From: Pseudomonadota bacterium
GTDB lineage: Bacteria > Pseudomonadota > Alphaproteobacteria > Rhizobiales > Rhizobiaceae
Assembly (NCBI GenBank): GCA_023451735.1
Contig: JAEXYH010000015.1
Coordinates: 1 to 64,000 of the forward strand
DNA length: 64,000 bases
Direction of reading: 5' to 3'
In this document: piece by piece, positions 18,019-26,999 of the stretch
Layout: each line of letters opens with the position of its first letter
How positions within the stretch are numbered: position 1 is the first letter of the stretch
Position numbers and translations under genes: made by a program
The notes under the pieces: model-generated
What the model was told of the DNA's origin: nothing
The model's database searches: none
What the model saw: the letters and a program-made list of their open reading frames with translations, nothing else

Positions 18019-20108
18019 TAGTGGCCCCCCAGGCCGAAGATAAACCAGGTGATCAACCCGGCGACGCCGATCAGCATCGCGAAGGCATAGTGATAGAGAT
18101 AGCCAGTCTGGATCCGGGTCGCGCCGCGGGCGACGTCGACCACGCGAGCCGAGACACCGTCAGGACCGAAGCCGTCGATAACCATGCCGTCGCCCTTCTT
18201 CCAGAGGAAGTGACCGATGCACTTGGCCGGACGAACGAAGATGAACTCATACAGCTCGTCGAAGTACCACTTGTTGAGCAGGAACTTGTAGAGCAGCGGA
18301 TGCTGGTTCGCGAGCTCGACAGGCAGATACGGCTTGCGGATGTAGAACAGGTACGAAATCAGGAAACCGAGCACCATCATCACCGTCGGCAGATACGGCA
18401 CCCAGGTCGGCAGGTGATGCATGTCGTCGAGGATGGTCGGGTTCATCTTCAGCGACTCGCGGAAGAACTCAGCCACATGGTGTCCGGCGAAGGACTCCTT
18501 GAACGGCATACCGGCTGCGAACGATCCGATGCCCAGCACGCCGAGCGGGAAGAGCATCCACATCGGCGGTTCATGCGCGTGATCATAATGCTTCTGATCA
18601 TGCGGCTTGCCGTGGAAGGTCTTGAACACCAGGCGCCACGAATAGAACGAGGTCAGCAGCGCGGCGACCACGGTCATCAGGAAGCCGTAGAAGGCGAACG
18701 GATTGTGCGAAGCGAAAGCGGCTTCGATGATCGCGTCCTTCGAGAAGTAACCGGCGGTGAACGGGAAGCCGGTCAGCGCCAGCGTACCGATGGTCATCAT
18801 CGCATAGGTGAACGGGATCTTGTTCCACAGGCCACCCATCTTCCGGATGTCCTGCTCGTGATGCATCGCATAGATCACCGAGCCCGAGCCCAAGAAGAGC
18901 AAGGCCTTGAAGAAGGCGTGCGTGAACAGATGGAACATGGCGACCGAATAGGCCCCTGCTCCCAGCGCGACGAACATGTAGCCGAGCTGCGAACAGGTCG
19001 AGTAAGCGACAATGCGCTTGATGTCGTTCTGCACGAGACCAATCGTGGCCGCGAAGAAGGCCGTGGTGGCGCCAACCAGCATGACGACGGCCTGGGCGTT
19101 CGGTGCGAGCTCGAACAGCGGCGACATGCGGGCGACCATGAAGACGCCCGCGGTGACCATCGTCGCGGCGTGGATGAGCGCCGACACCGGCGTCGGGCCT
19201 TCCATCGCGTCCGGCAGCCAGGTGTGCAGCAGGAACTGGGCCGACTTGCCCATGGCGCCGACGAACAGGAACAAACAGCACAGGGTCAGCGCATCGGCAT
19301 GCCAGCCGAAGAAGTTGATGGTCTTGCCGGCGAGGCTCGGGGCGCCTGCGAAGATGGCGTCGAAATCGGTGGTGCCCAGCAGCATGAAGATGCCGAAGAT
19401 GCCGAGCAGGAAGCCGAAGTCGCCGACGCGGTTGACCACGAAGGCCTTGATGTTGGCGGCATTGGCCGACGGCTTCTTGAACCAGAAACCGATCAGGAGA
19501 TACGAGGCCAGACCCACGCCTTCCCAGCCGAAGAACAGCTGCAAGAGGTTATCCGCGGTCACCAGCATGAGCATCATGAAGGTGAAGAGCGACAGATAGG
19601 CCATGAAGCGCGGACGGTTCGGATCGTCTTCCATGTAGCCGAGCGAATAGATGTGCACGAGCGACGACACCGTGGTGACGACGACGAGCATCACGGCGGT
19701 CAGCGTATCGACGCGCAGCGTCCAGGTCAGCTGCAGGTCACCGGTGTTGATCCAGTTCAGCAGCACGATGCGCGCATCGTGGTGGTTGAAGGCGACGTCG
19801 GCGAAGGTGATCCAGGACAGTGCCGCCGACACCACCAGCAGGCCGGCGGTGATCAGCTCGGCCGCACGCGAACCGAACGCGGCTGGTTCGGCCACATGGT
19901 GATGGTCGTCGTGATCGTCATGGCCATGAGCGTGGTCATCATGCGCATGCGACGCGTGGGCGTCGGCATGGCCGTGACCATGATCGTCGTGACCATGCGC
20001 ATGGTCCATCTCGTCGCCGCTGGGATTGCGCTGATGCGCGCCCATGAGAGCGATGGCGCCTGCGATCAGCGCACCGATCAGCGGCAGGAATACAAGAGCC
20101 TGGATCAT
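18018..20108 (-). CDS. nuoL: NADH-quinone oxidoreductase subunit L
   Basis: Largest antiporter-like subunit with the long lateral helix of complex I, 696 residues. Contains GWEGVGLASYLLIGFW, HTWLPDAMEGPTPVSALIHA and KRIVAYSTCSQLGYMFVALG. An unusual His/Asp-rich loop lies between the first two hydrophobic segments (about residues 30-75, repeats of HGHDDHGH type). It could bind metal ions or simply be a variable periplasmic loop. Confidence 0.97.
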   Translation of the reverse strand: MIQALVFLPLIGALIAGAIALMGAHQRNPSGDEMDHAHGHDDHGHGHADAHASHAHDDHAHGHDDHDDHHHVAEPAAFGSRAAELITAGLLVVSAALSWITFADVAFNHHDARIVLLNWINTGDLQLTWTLRVDTLTAVMLVVVTTVSSLVHIYSLGYMEDDPNRPRFMAYLSLFTFMMLMLVTADNLLQLFFGWEGVGLASYLLIGFWFKKPSANAANIKAFVVNRVGDFGFLLGIFGIFMLLGTTDFDAIFAGAPSLAGKTINFFGWHADALTLCCLFLFVGAMGKSAQFLLHTWLPDAMEGPTPVSALIHAATMVTAGVFMVARMSPLFELAPNAQAVVMLVGATTAFFAATIGLVQNDIKRIVAYSTCSQLGYMFVALGAGAYSVAMFHLFTHAFFKALLFLGSGSVIYAMHHEQDIRKMGGLWNKIPFTYAMMTIGTLALTGFPFTAGYFSKDAIIEAAFASHNPFAFYGFLMTVVAALLTSFYSWRLVFKTFHGKPHDQKHYDHAHEPPMWMLFPLGVLGIGSFAAGMPFKESFAGHHVAEFFRESLKMNPTILDDMHHLPTWVPYLPTVMMVLGFLISYLFYIRKPYLPVELANQHPLLYKFLLNKWYFDELYEFIFVRPAKCIGHFLWKKGDGMVIDGFGPDGVSARVVDVARGATRIQTGYLYHYAFAMLIGVAGLITWFIFGLGGH

Positions 20109-20115
20109 AACTGGC

Positions 20116-20424
20116 TCAGCCCTTCATCAGATTGACGTCTTCAACCGCGATCGAGCCGCGGTTGCGAAAATACACGACGAGCACGGCGAGACCGATGGCT
20201 GCTTCCGCAGCGGCCACGGTGAGCACCAGCAACGCAAAGACCTGGCCGACGATGTCGCCGAGGAAGGTCGAGAACGCCACCATGTTGATGTTGACCGAGA
20301 GCAGGATGAGCTCGATCGACATCAGGATGACGATGATGTTCTTCCGGTTCAGGAAGATGCCGAGAATACCCAGCGTGAACAGGATCGCCGCGACGGCGAG
20401 ATAGTGTCCGAGACCGATCGTCAT
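20116..20424 (-). CDS. nuoK: NADH-quinone oxidoreductase subunit K
   Basis: Small membrane subunit of complex I, 102 residues with three transmembrane segments and the conserved glutamates in MSIELILLSVNIN and LVLTVAAAEAAIGLAVLV. It overlaps nuoJ by 4 nt and precedes nuoL by 7 bp. Confidence 0.97.
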   Translation of the reverse strand: MTIGLGHYLAVAAILFTLGILGIFLNRKNIIVILMSIELILLSVNINMVAFSTFLGDIVGQVFALLVLTVAAAEAAIGLAVLVVYFRNRGSIAVEDVNLMKG

Positions 20425-21059
20425 TTGATCCAGTTCCCCGAGTCCGAGTCCTGCAGGCCCTGCCCGGCCGGCACCTTGCGCACATCCATGGCCATGGTCT
20501 TGGTGCGCGCGTTCTGGACGTTGATGTCCTGGCGCTTGACATAGCCGCGATGGCGCAGCGTCAGCACGATGGCGCCGATCATCGCGACCAGCAGCACCAG
20601 ACCTGCCATCTGGAAGTAGTGAATGTAGGTCGTGTAAAGCACGAGGCCGAGCGCCTCGGTGTTCGACACGCTGCCCGGGATCGGCGCGGTGATCGCCTTG
20701 CCGGCATTCGGGTTCATCACCCAGCCGCCGGCCACGAGCAGCAGCTCGGCCAGGAAGATTGCGCCGACCAGCAACCCAACGGGCAGATACTGGATAAAAC
20801 CTTCACGCAGCTGCGCGAAGTCGACGTCGAGCATCATGATCACGAACAGGAACAGGACCGCGACCGCGCCGACATAGACGACGATCAGGAGCATCGCCAG
20901 GAACTCGGCGCCCATCAGGATGAACAGGCCCGACGCGTTCACGAAAGCGAGGATCAGGAACAGCACGGAATGCACGGGATTGCGCGACGCGATCACCATG
21001 ACCGCGCAGGCGACGCAGACGCCGGCGAACAGATAGAAGAACAATGCGGGGAAGATCAT
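20421..21059 (-). CDS. nuoJ: NADH-quinone oxidoreductase subunit J
   Basis: Membrane subunit of complex I, 212 residues with five hydrophobic segments. The family block EFLAMLLIVVYVGAVAVLFL includes the conserved pi-bulge helix. The C-terminus is hydrophilic. Its stop overlaps the nuoK start. Confidence 0.96.
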   Translation of the reverse strand: MIFPALFFYLFAGVCVACAVMVIASRNPVHSVLFLILAFVNASGLFILMGAEFLAMLLIVVYVGAVAVLFLFVIMMLDVDFAQLREGFIQYLPVGLLVGAIFLAELLLVAGGWVMNPNAGKAITAPIPGSVSNTEALGLVLYTTYIHYFQMAGLVLLVAMIGAIVLTLRHRGYVKRQDINVQNARTKTMAMDVRKVPAGQGLQDSDSGNWIK

Positions 21060-21068
21060 GGTTGCCCC

Positions 21069-21557
21069 TTAGCGATACGGCGCGTCGAGCGCGAGCGATT
21101 TGGCGATTTCGCGCTCCCAGCGGTCGCCATTGGCGAGCAGCTTGGCCTTGTCATAGAAAAGCTCCTCGCGCGTCTCGGTGGCGAATTCGAAATTCGGCCC
21201 CTCGACGATCGCGTCCACCGGACAGGCTTCCTGGCACAGTCCGCAATAGATGCACTTCACCATGTCGATGTCGTAGCGCACCGTGCGGCGGGTGCCGTCA
21301 TTGCGGCGCGGGCCGGCCTCGATGGTGATGGCCTGCGCCGGGCACACGGCTTCGCACAGCTTGCAGGCGATGCAACGCTCTTCGCCGTTGGGATAACGGC
21401 GCAGTGCGTGCTCACCGCGGAAGCGTGGCGAGATCGGGCCCTTCTCGAACGGATAGTTCAAGGTCGGCTTCGGCTTGAAGAAATACTTCATGGCGAGGAC
21501 GAACGCTTGCGCGAACTCCGCCAGAAGCAGCGAGTGAGCTGTTGCCCTGATATTCAT
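21069..21557 (-). CDS. nuoI: NADH-quinone oxidoreductase subunit I
   Basis: Peripheral-arm ferredoxin-like subunit carrying two [4Fe-4S] clusters (N6a/N6b), 162 residues. Both cluster motifs are intact: CIACKLCEAVCPAQAI and CIYCGLCQEACPVDAI. It lies between nuoH and nuoJ. Confidence 0.97.
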   Translation of the reverse strand: MNIRATAHSLLLAEFAQAFVLAMKYFFKPKPTLNYPFEKGPISPRFRGEHALRRYPNGEERCIACKLCEAVCPAQAITIEAGPRRNDGTRRTVRYDIDMVKCIYCGLCQEACPVDAIVEGPNFEFATETREELFYDKAKLLANGDRWEREIAKSLALDAPYR

Positions 21558-21564
21558 AGCGACC

Positions 21565-22590
21565 TCATTTCGGAGCCAGGCCCCCGAATTGCAGCACGCC
21601 GGCGACGATGATCACGTAAGCCAGCGAGAGCGGCAGAAACACCTTCCAGCCGAGACGCATCAGCTGGTCGTAGCGGTAGCGCGGCACGATCGCCTTCGCC
21701 ATCGCGAACATGAAGAACATGAACATGACCTTGATGGCGAACCAGATCACGCCCGGCACCCAAGTGAAGGGCGCGAACGGGATCGGCGACAGCCAGCCAC
21801 CGAGGAACATGATGGTGGCGAGTGCGCACATCGAGACGATGGCCACGTATTCGCCGAGCATGAACAAGAGATACGGAGTCGAGCCGTATTCCGTCATGAA
21901 GCCCGCGACCAGTTCGGATTCCGCTTCCACGAGATCGAAGGGCGGACGGTTGGTTTCAGCCAGCGCCGAGACGTAGAACACGATGAACATCGGGAACAGC
22001 GGGATGAAGTACCAGCCCAGGATGCCCCACTGCGAGTCCTGCGCCATCACGATCGCCGACAGGTTCAGCGAACCGACGCAGAGTAGCACGGTGATGATCA
22101 CGAAGCCGATGGAGACTTCATAGGACACCATCTGCGCTGCCGCACGAAGAGCAGACAGGAACGGGTATTTCGAGTTCGATGCCCAACCCGCCATGATGAT
22201 GCCGTAGATCGACAGCGACGAGATCGCGAAGATGTAGAGCACGCCGACATTGAGATCGGCGATCACCCAGCCGGCATTGAACGGGATCACGGCCCAGGCG
22301 GCGAGCGCCAGGATACAGGACACCAGCGGCGCCAGCAGGAACACGCCCTTGTTCGAGCCCGATGGAACCACCGGTTCCTTCAGCACGAATTTCAGCAAGT
22401 CCGCGAAGGATTGCAGCAGGCCGAACGGGCCGACCACGTTGGGGCCGCGGCGGATCTGCACCGCCGCCCAGATCTTGCGGTCAGCCAGCAGGATGTAGGC
22501 GATTGCCACCAGCAGCAATACGAGCACGAGAAGGCTCTGCGCGATCATGATGATCAGCGGCCAGAGAGTGCTAGTCCAGAGTTCAGCCAT
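21565..22590 (-). CDS. nuoH: NADH-quinone oxidoreductase subunit H
   Basis: Membrane subunit forming the quinone-binding cavity of complex I, 341 residues, eight hydrophobic segments. Signature stretches are RRGPNVVGPFGLLQSFADLL, ETNRPPFDLVEAESELVAGF and YGSTPYLLFMLGEY. It follows nuoG by 4 bp. Confidence 0.97.
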   Translation of the reverse strand: MAELWTSTLWPLIIMIAQSLLVLVLLLVAIAYILLADRKIWAAVQIRRGPNVVGPFGLLQSFADLLKFVLKEPVVPSGSNKGVFLLAPLVSCILALAAWAVIPFNAGWVIADLNVGVLYIFAISSLSIYGIIMAGWASNSKYPFLSALRAAAQMVSYEVSIGFVIITVLLCVGSLNLSAIVMAQDSQWGILGWYFIPLFPMFIVFYVSALAETNRPPFDLVEAESELVAGFMTEYGSTPYLLFMLGEYVAIVSMCALATIMFLGGWLSPIPFAPFTWVPGVIWFAIKVMFMFFMFAMAKAIVPRYRYDQLMRLGWKVFLPLSLAYVIIVAGVLQFGGLAPK

Positions 22591-22594
22591 CGTC

Positions 22595-24640
22595 TTACTC
22601 CGCCGCCGTCAGCAACTGGCCGGAAGCCAGGCGGGAGCATTCCGCCATGACGGCTGACGCGCGCGCGATCGGGTTGGTGAGGTAGAAATCCTCGATGGGG
22701 CTCTTGAACGGCGCCTTGTCCAAGGCACCGCCCTTCCCTGCGAGGGTCTTGATGCCGGCGACATCGCCGGCTTCGATCTGGTCGAGGCGCATCAGATGCG
22801 GCGCCTGCTTGAAGATCGCCTGACGCAGTTGCGCCAGCGAGTCGAAAGGCAGCTTCTTGCCGAGCACGTCCGACAGCGCACGGATGATCGCCCAGTCCTC
22901 GCGGGCATCGCCCGGCGGGAAGCTGGCGCGTTCCGCCATCTGCACGCGGCCTTCGGTGTTGACGAAGATGCCGGATTTTTCGGTATAGGCCGAGCCCGGC
23001 AGGATCACGTCGGCGCGGTGTGCGCCACGCTCGCCATGGGTGCCAATGTAAACGACAAAAGCGCCCGCGGCGATTTCGACGTCATCCGCACCGAGCGAGA
23101 ACACGACGTCTGCGCCGCTTGCGATATTGCCACCAGCAAAGCCGACATCAAGCGCACCGACCGTCGATGCCGCCGACTGCAGCACGGCAAAACCGTTCCA
23201 GCCATCCTTGATCGCGCCGATGTCGGAGGCAAGCTTGGCAGCCTGCGCCAGAACGGCAGCGCCGTCCGCGCGCGAGAAGGCGCCTGCACCGACCAGGATG
23301 ATCGGGTTCTTGGCGTTCTTCAGCACCTCGGCAAACGAGTGCTTGCCGCCGATCACGTCAGCCAGCGTATCGGTGCCGGCGCCGAGATGATCGTAGCGAT
23401 AGGTGAGATCGGCCTTCTCGCCGATCACGCCGATCTTGAGATTGCCGCCGCGCCAGGCCTTACGGATGCGCGCGTTGAGCACGGCCGCTTCCTTGCGCGG
23501 GTTGGAGCCCACGATCAGCAGCGCATCGGCCTGCTCGATGCCGGCGATGGTCGGGTTGAAGATGTAGGACGCGCGGCCTGCGCCAGCATCGAAGGCGGCG
23601 GTGCTTGCGGTCGAAACATTGGACGAGCCCATCGACGCGAGCAGCGCCTTGATGGCGAACATCTCTTCGACGGCGGCGAGATCGCCAGCGACGGCAGCGA
23701 CCTTGTTGCCGGCCGCCGACACCTTCGCAGCAATCGCGGCGAAAGCTTCGCCCCAGGTCGCAGCGCGCAGCTTTCCGTTTTCACGGACATACGGGCGATC
23801 GAGGCGCTGCGTACGCAGACCGTCAACGACGTGACGCGTCTTGTCCGAGATCCACTCCTCGTTCACCGCTTCGTTGGTGCGCGGCAGGATGCGCATCACT
23901 TCGCGGCCGCGGGTATCGACGCGGATGGCCGAGCCGACCGCATCCATCACGTCGATGGACTGAGTCTTGCCGAGCTCCCACGGACGCGCCGCGAACGCAT
24001 AAGGCTTGGAGGTCAGCGCACCGACCGGGCAGATATCGACGAGATTGCCCTGCAGCTCCGAGGTCAGCGCGGTTTCGAGGAAGGAGGTGATCTCCATGTC
24101 CTCGCCGCGGCCGATGGCGCCCATCTCAGGCGCACCGGCGACTTCCGCGGCAAAGCGGACGCAGCGCGTGCACTGGATGCAGCGGGTCATCGAGGTCTTC
24201 ACGAGCGCGCCGAGATACTTGTCCTCGACGGCGCGCTTGTTCTCGGCGAAGCGGCTGGTGTCGACACCATAGCCCATCGCCTGGTCCTGCAGATCGCACT
24301 CGCCGCCCTGGTCGCAGATCGGGCAATCCAGCGGGTGGTTGATGAGCAGGAACTCCATCACGCCTTCGCGGGCCTTCTTGACCATCGGCGAACGCGTGGA
24401 GATTTCCGGCGGCTCGCCATTCGGGCCCGGACGGCAATCGCGCACGCCCCAGGCGCAGCTCGCGACCGGCTTCGGTCCGCCCTTCACCTCGACCAGACAC
24501 ATGCGGCAATTGCCGGCGATCGAGAGGCGTTCGTGATAGCAGAAGCGCGGAATCTCGGCGCCAGCGGCTTCGCACGCCTGCAACAGCGTGTATTCCGCGG
24601 GGACATCGATCTCTTTGCCGTCGACGATCAGTTTAGTCAT
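22595..24640 (-). CDS. nuoG: NADH-quinone oxidoreductase subunit G
   Basis: Iron-sulfur subunit of the NADH module, 681 residues. The [2Fe-2S] ligands are C34, C45, C48 and C62. The His-Cys cluster motif HPLDCPICDQGGEC and the [4Fe-4S] motif CIQCTRCVRF follow, then a molybdopterin-oxidoreductase-like domain. The cysteine set for the distal N7 cluster (as in E. coli NuoG) was not seen, as is usual in alphaproteobacterial and mitochondrial types. Confidence 0.97.
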   Translation of the reverse strand: MTKLIVDGKEIDVPAEYTLLQACEAAGAEIPRFCYHERLSIAGNCRMCLVEVKGGPKPVASCAWGVRDCRPGPNGEPPEISTRSPMVKKAREGVMEFLLINHPLDCPICDQGGECDLQDQAMGYGVDTSRFAENKRAVEDKYLGALVKTSMTRCIQCTRCVRFAAEVAGAPEMGAIGRGEDMEITSFLETALTSELQGNLVDICPVGALTSKPYAFAARPWELGKTQSIDVMDAVGSAIRVDTRGREVMRILPRTNEAVNEEWISDKTRHVVDGLRTQRLDRPYVRENGKLRAATWGEAFAAIAAKVSAAGNKVAAVAGDLAAVEEMFAIKALLASMGSSNVSTASTAAFDAGAGRASYIFNPTIAGIEQADALLIVGSNPRKEAAVLNARIRKAWRGGNLKIGVIGEKADLTYRYDHLGAGTDTLADVIGGKHSFAEVLKNAKNPIILVGAGAFSRADGAAVLAQAAKLASDIGAIKDGWNGFAVLQSAASTVGALDVGFAGGNIASGADVVFSLGADDVEIAAGAFVVYIGTHGERGAHRADVILPGSAYTEKSGIFVNTEGRVQMAERASFPPGDAREDWAIIRALSDVLGKKLPFDSLAQLRQAIFKQAPHLMRLDQIEAGDVAGIKTLAGKGGALDKAPFKSPIEDFYLTNPIARASAVMAECSRLASGQLLTAAE

Positions 24641-24650
24641 TGTCGTTGCC

Positions 24651-25976
24651 CTACTCCGCCGCGACCAGATGCGCGGGATCGAGAATGCCCTGATCGTCGA
24701 GCGAAGCCTTGCGGCTGAACTCTTCGATGCGGCGTTCGATCTCCGGGCGGAAGGCGCGGATCAGGCCCTGCACCGGCCACGCGGCGGCATCGCCGAGCGC
24801 GCAGATGGTGTGGCCTTCAACCTGTTTCGTCACTTCGAGCAGCATGTCGATTTCGCGCTTGTGGGCGCGGCCCTCGACCATGCGGGTCAGCACGCGCCAC
24901 ATCCAGCCGGTGCCTTCGCGGCACGGCGTGCACTGGCCGCAGCTCTCATGCTTGAAGAAGTAGCTGATGCGGGCGATCGCGGCGACGACGTCGGGGGACT
25001 TGTCCATGACGATAACGCCGGCGGTGCCGAACGACGACTTCACGGCACGGGTGCCGTCGAAATCCATGATGAGTTCTTCGCAATCCGCAGCCGGGATCAT
25101 CGGGCACGACGCGCCGCCCGGAATGATCGCAAGCAGATTGTCCCAGCCGCCGCGGATGCCGCCGCCATGCTTCTCGATCAGTTCACGGAACGGGATGCTC
25201 ATGGCGTCTTCGACGACGCAGGGCGTGTTGACGTGGCCGGAGATGCCGTAAAGCTTGGTGCCGACATTGTTCGGACGGCCGATACCGGCGAACCACGATG
25301 CGCCACGACGCAGGATGTCCGGCGCAACCGCGATGGACTCCACATTGTTCACCGTGGTCGGGCAGCCATAGAGACCGACATTCGCGGGGAATGGCGGCTT
25401 CAGGCGCGGCTGGCCCTTCTTGCCTTCGAGGCTTTCGAGCAGCGCGGTTTCTTCACCGCAGATATAGGCGCCGGCGCCGTGAGCGACATAGAGGTCGAAC
25501 GGCCAGCCATGGATGTTGTTCTTGCCGATCAGATTGGCGTCGTAAGCCTGATCGATCGCGGCCTGCAGGCGCTCGCGCTCGCGGATGAACTCGCCGCGCA
25601 CATAGATGTAGCAGGCATTGGCGCCCATCGCGAAAGACGCGATCAGGCAGCCTTCGACCAGCGTATGCGGGTCGTGACGCATGATCTCGCGGTCTTTACA
25701 GGTGCCCGGCTCGGACTCGTCGGCATTGACGACGAGATAGCTCGGACGGCCGTCCTTGCTCTCCTTCGGCATGAAGGACCACTTCATGCCGGTCGGGAAG
25801 CCGGCGCCGCCGCGACCGCGCAGACCCGACGCCTTCATCTCGTTGATGATCCAGTCGCGGCCCTTGTCGATGATGGTCTTGGTACCATCCCAACCGCCAC
25901 GGCGGCGTGCGCCATCGAGACCCCAGTCTTCGAGGCCGTACAGATTGCGGAAGATGCGATCCTTGTCGTCGAGCAT
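24651..25976 (-). CDS. nuoF: NADH-quinone oxidoreductase subunit F
   Basis: Binds NADH, FMN and the N3 cluster, 441 residues. The FMN/NADH loop GLRGRGGAGFPTGMKW and the cluster motif ESCGQCTPCREGTGW are intact, with the fourth ligand in TICALGDAAAW. It is downstream of a small membrane gene and upstream of nuoG. Confidence 0.97.
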   Translation of the reverse strand: MLDDKDRIFRNLYGLEDWGLDGARRRGGWDGTKTIIDKGRDWIINEMKASGLRGRGGAGFPTGMKWSFMPKESKDGRPSYLVVNADESEPGTCKDREIMRHDPHTLVEGCLIASFAMGANACYIYVRGEFIRERERLQAAIDQAYDANLIGKNNIHGWPFDLYVAHGAGAYICGEETALLESLEGKKGQPRLKPPFPANVGLYGCPTTVNNVESIAVAPDILRRGASWFAGIGRPNNVGTKLYGISGHVNTPCVVEDAMSIPFRELIEKHGGGIRGGWDNLLAIIPGGASCPMIPAADCEELIMDFDGTRAVKSSFGTAGVIVMDKSPDVVAAIARISYFFKHESCGQCTPCREGTGWMWRVLTRMVEGRAHKREIDMLLEVTKQVEGHTICALGDAAAWPVQGLIRAFRPEIERRIEEFSRKASLDDQGILDPAHLVAAE

Positions 25977-25987
25977 GGCTTCCTCGA

Positions 25988-26152
25988 TCAGCGATTGGTT
26001 TGCTTGAAGGCAATGACTGCGGCGCCCATGCCGAAAGCCATCGCCCAGACCAAGCTCGATTCAAGTGTGGACCGCAGGACGAAACGCTGCAGGATGAACA
26101 TGAACGCAGCCGCAACCGCCGTGTGCAGCAACATGTACAGCCACTTGTTCAT
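25988..26152 (-). CDS. Small membrane protein inside the nuo operon
   Basis: A 54-residue product from MNKWLYMLLHTAVAA with two hydrophobic segments (LYMLLHTAVAAAFMFILQRF and LVWAMAFGMGAAVIAF). It sits between nuoE and nuoF, 11 bp from nuoF. An upstream start at 26203 would add 17 charged residues and nearly touch nuoE. Not a known complex I subunit. It could be an assembly factor or just a passenger. Confidence 0.6.
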   Translation of the reverse strand: MNKWLYMLLHTAVAAAFMFILQRFVLRSTLESSLVWAMAFGMGAAVIAFKQTNR

Positions 26153-26199
26153 GGCATCGTCCCCCGACTTCAATGCAATGGCTTTGGCGCGTGCCCGCT

Positions 26200-26988
26200 T
26201 CATTTGCTGGGCTCCTTCGGAGTCTTGTCCTTCGGCGGATTGTCCTTGGTCGCATCAGCCGCAGGCGGCTTCGGCGCAGGACGTTCCTGGACATTGGCAG
26301 ACTCGCCCGCCTTCTTCGGCTCGGCATCGGCGAGCGCCGGCTCCTTCGGCGCAGCGTCGAACTGCTTGGTGTAGTTCGCCGACGTGTCCTTCAGCACACG
26401 CGCGCCGCCTTCCGGCGCCGCATGCTGGCGATCGATCTGAGGACCCGGCTTCGGCGGCGTGCCCGCGGCAAAACCGTCGATCAGCTTGTTCATGCTGTCC
26501 TTGGTCAGATCCTCATAAGTATCGGACCAGATCATCACCATCGGTGCATTCACGCAGGCGCCAAGGCACTCGACCTCTTCCCACGAGAAATCGCCGTCGG
26601 CCGACACATGGAAGGGATCGTGATGGATGCGGTGCTGGCAGACATCGATGAGGTCGCCGGCGCCGCGCAGCATGCACGGCGTGGTCCCGCACACCTGGAT
26701 ATGGGCCTTCTTGCCCACCGGCTGCAGTTGGAACATCGTGTAGAAGGTCGCGACCTCCATCACGCGGATATAGGGCATCTCCAGCATGTCGGCGACGTAG
26801 CGGATCGCAGCTTCCGATACCCAGCCGGCATGCTGTTCCTGCGCACGCCACAGGATCGAGATCACCGCCGACGCCTGACGGCCGGGCGGAAACTTCTCGA
26901 TCTGCTTCTTCGCCCACGCCAGGTTCTCGGGCGTGAAGTCGAAGCTTGCGGGCTGCTGTTCTTTCGGGGCCAGACGGCGGACAGACAT
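26200..26988 (-). CDS. nuoE: NADH-quinone oxidoreductase subunit E
   Basis: Carries the [2Fe-2S] cluster N1a of the NADH module. Ligands lie in CGTTPCML and ECLGACVNAP, after a helical N-terminal domain (FTPENLAWAKKQIEKFPPGR). The protein has 262 residues, some 60 more than typical, because of a Pro/Lys/Ala-rich, low-complexity C-terminal tail (from about residue 200). The tail is probably disordered. Confidence 0.96.
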   Translation of the reverse strand: MSVRRLAPKEQQPASFDFTPENLAWAKKQIEKFPPGRQASAVISILWRAQEQHAGWVSEAAIRYVADMLEMPYIRVMEVATFYTMFQLQPVGKKAHIQVCGTTPCMLRGAGDLIDVCQHRIHHDPFHVSADGDFSWEEVECLGACVNAPMVMIWSDTYEDLTKDSMNKLIDGFAAGTPPKPGPQIDRQHAAPEGGARVLKDTSANYTKQFDAAPKEPALADAEPKKAGESANVQERPAPKPPAADATKDNPPKDKTPKEPSK

Positions 26989-26999
26989 GGTGGATACTC

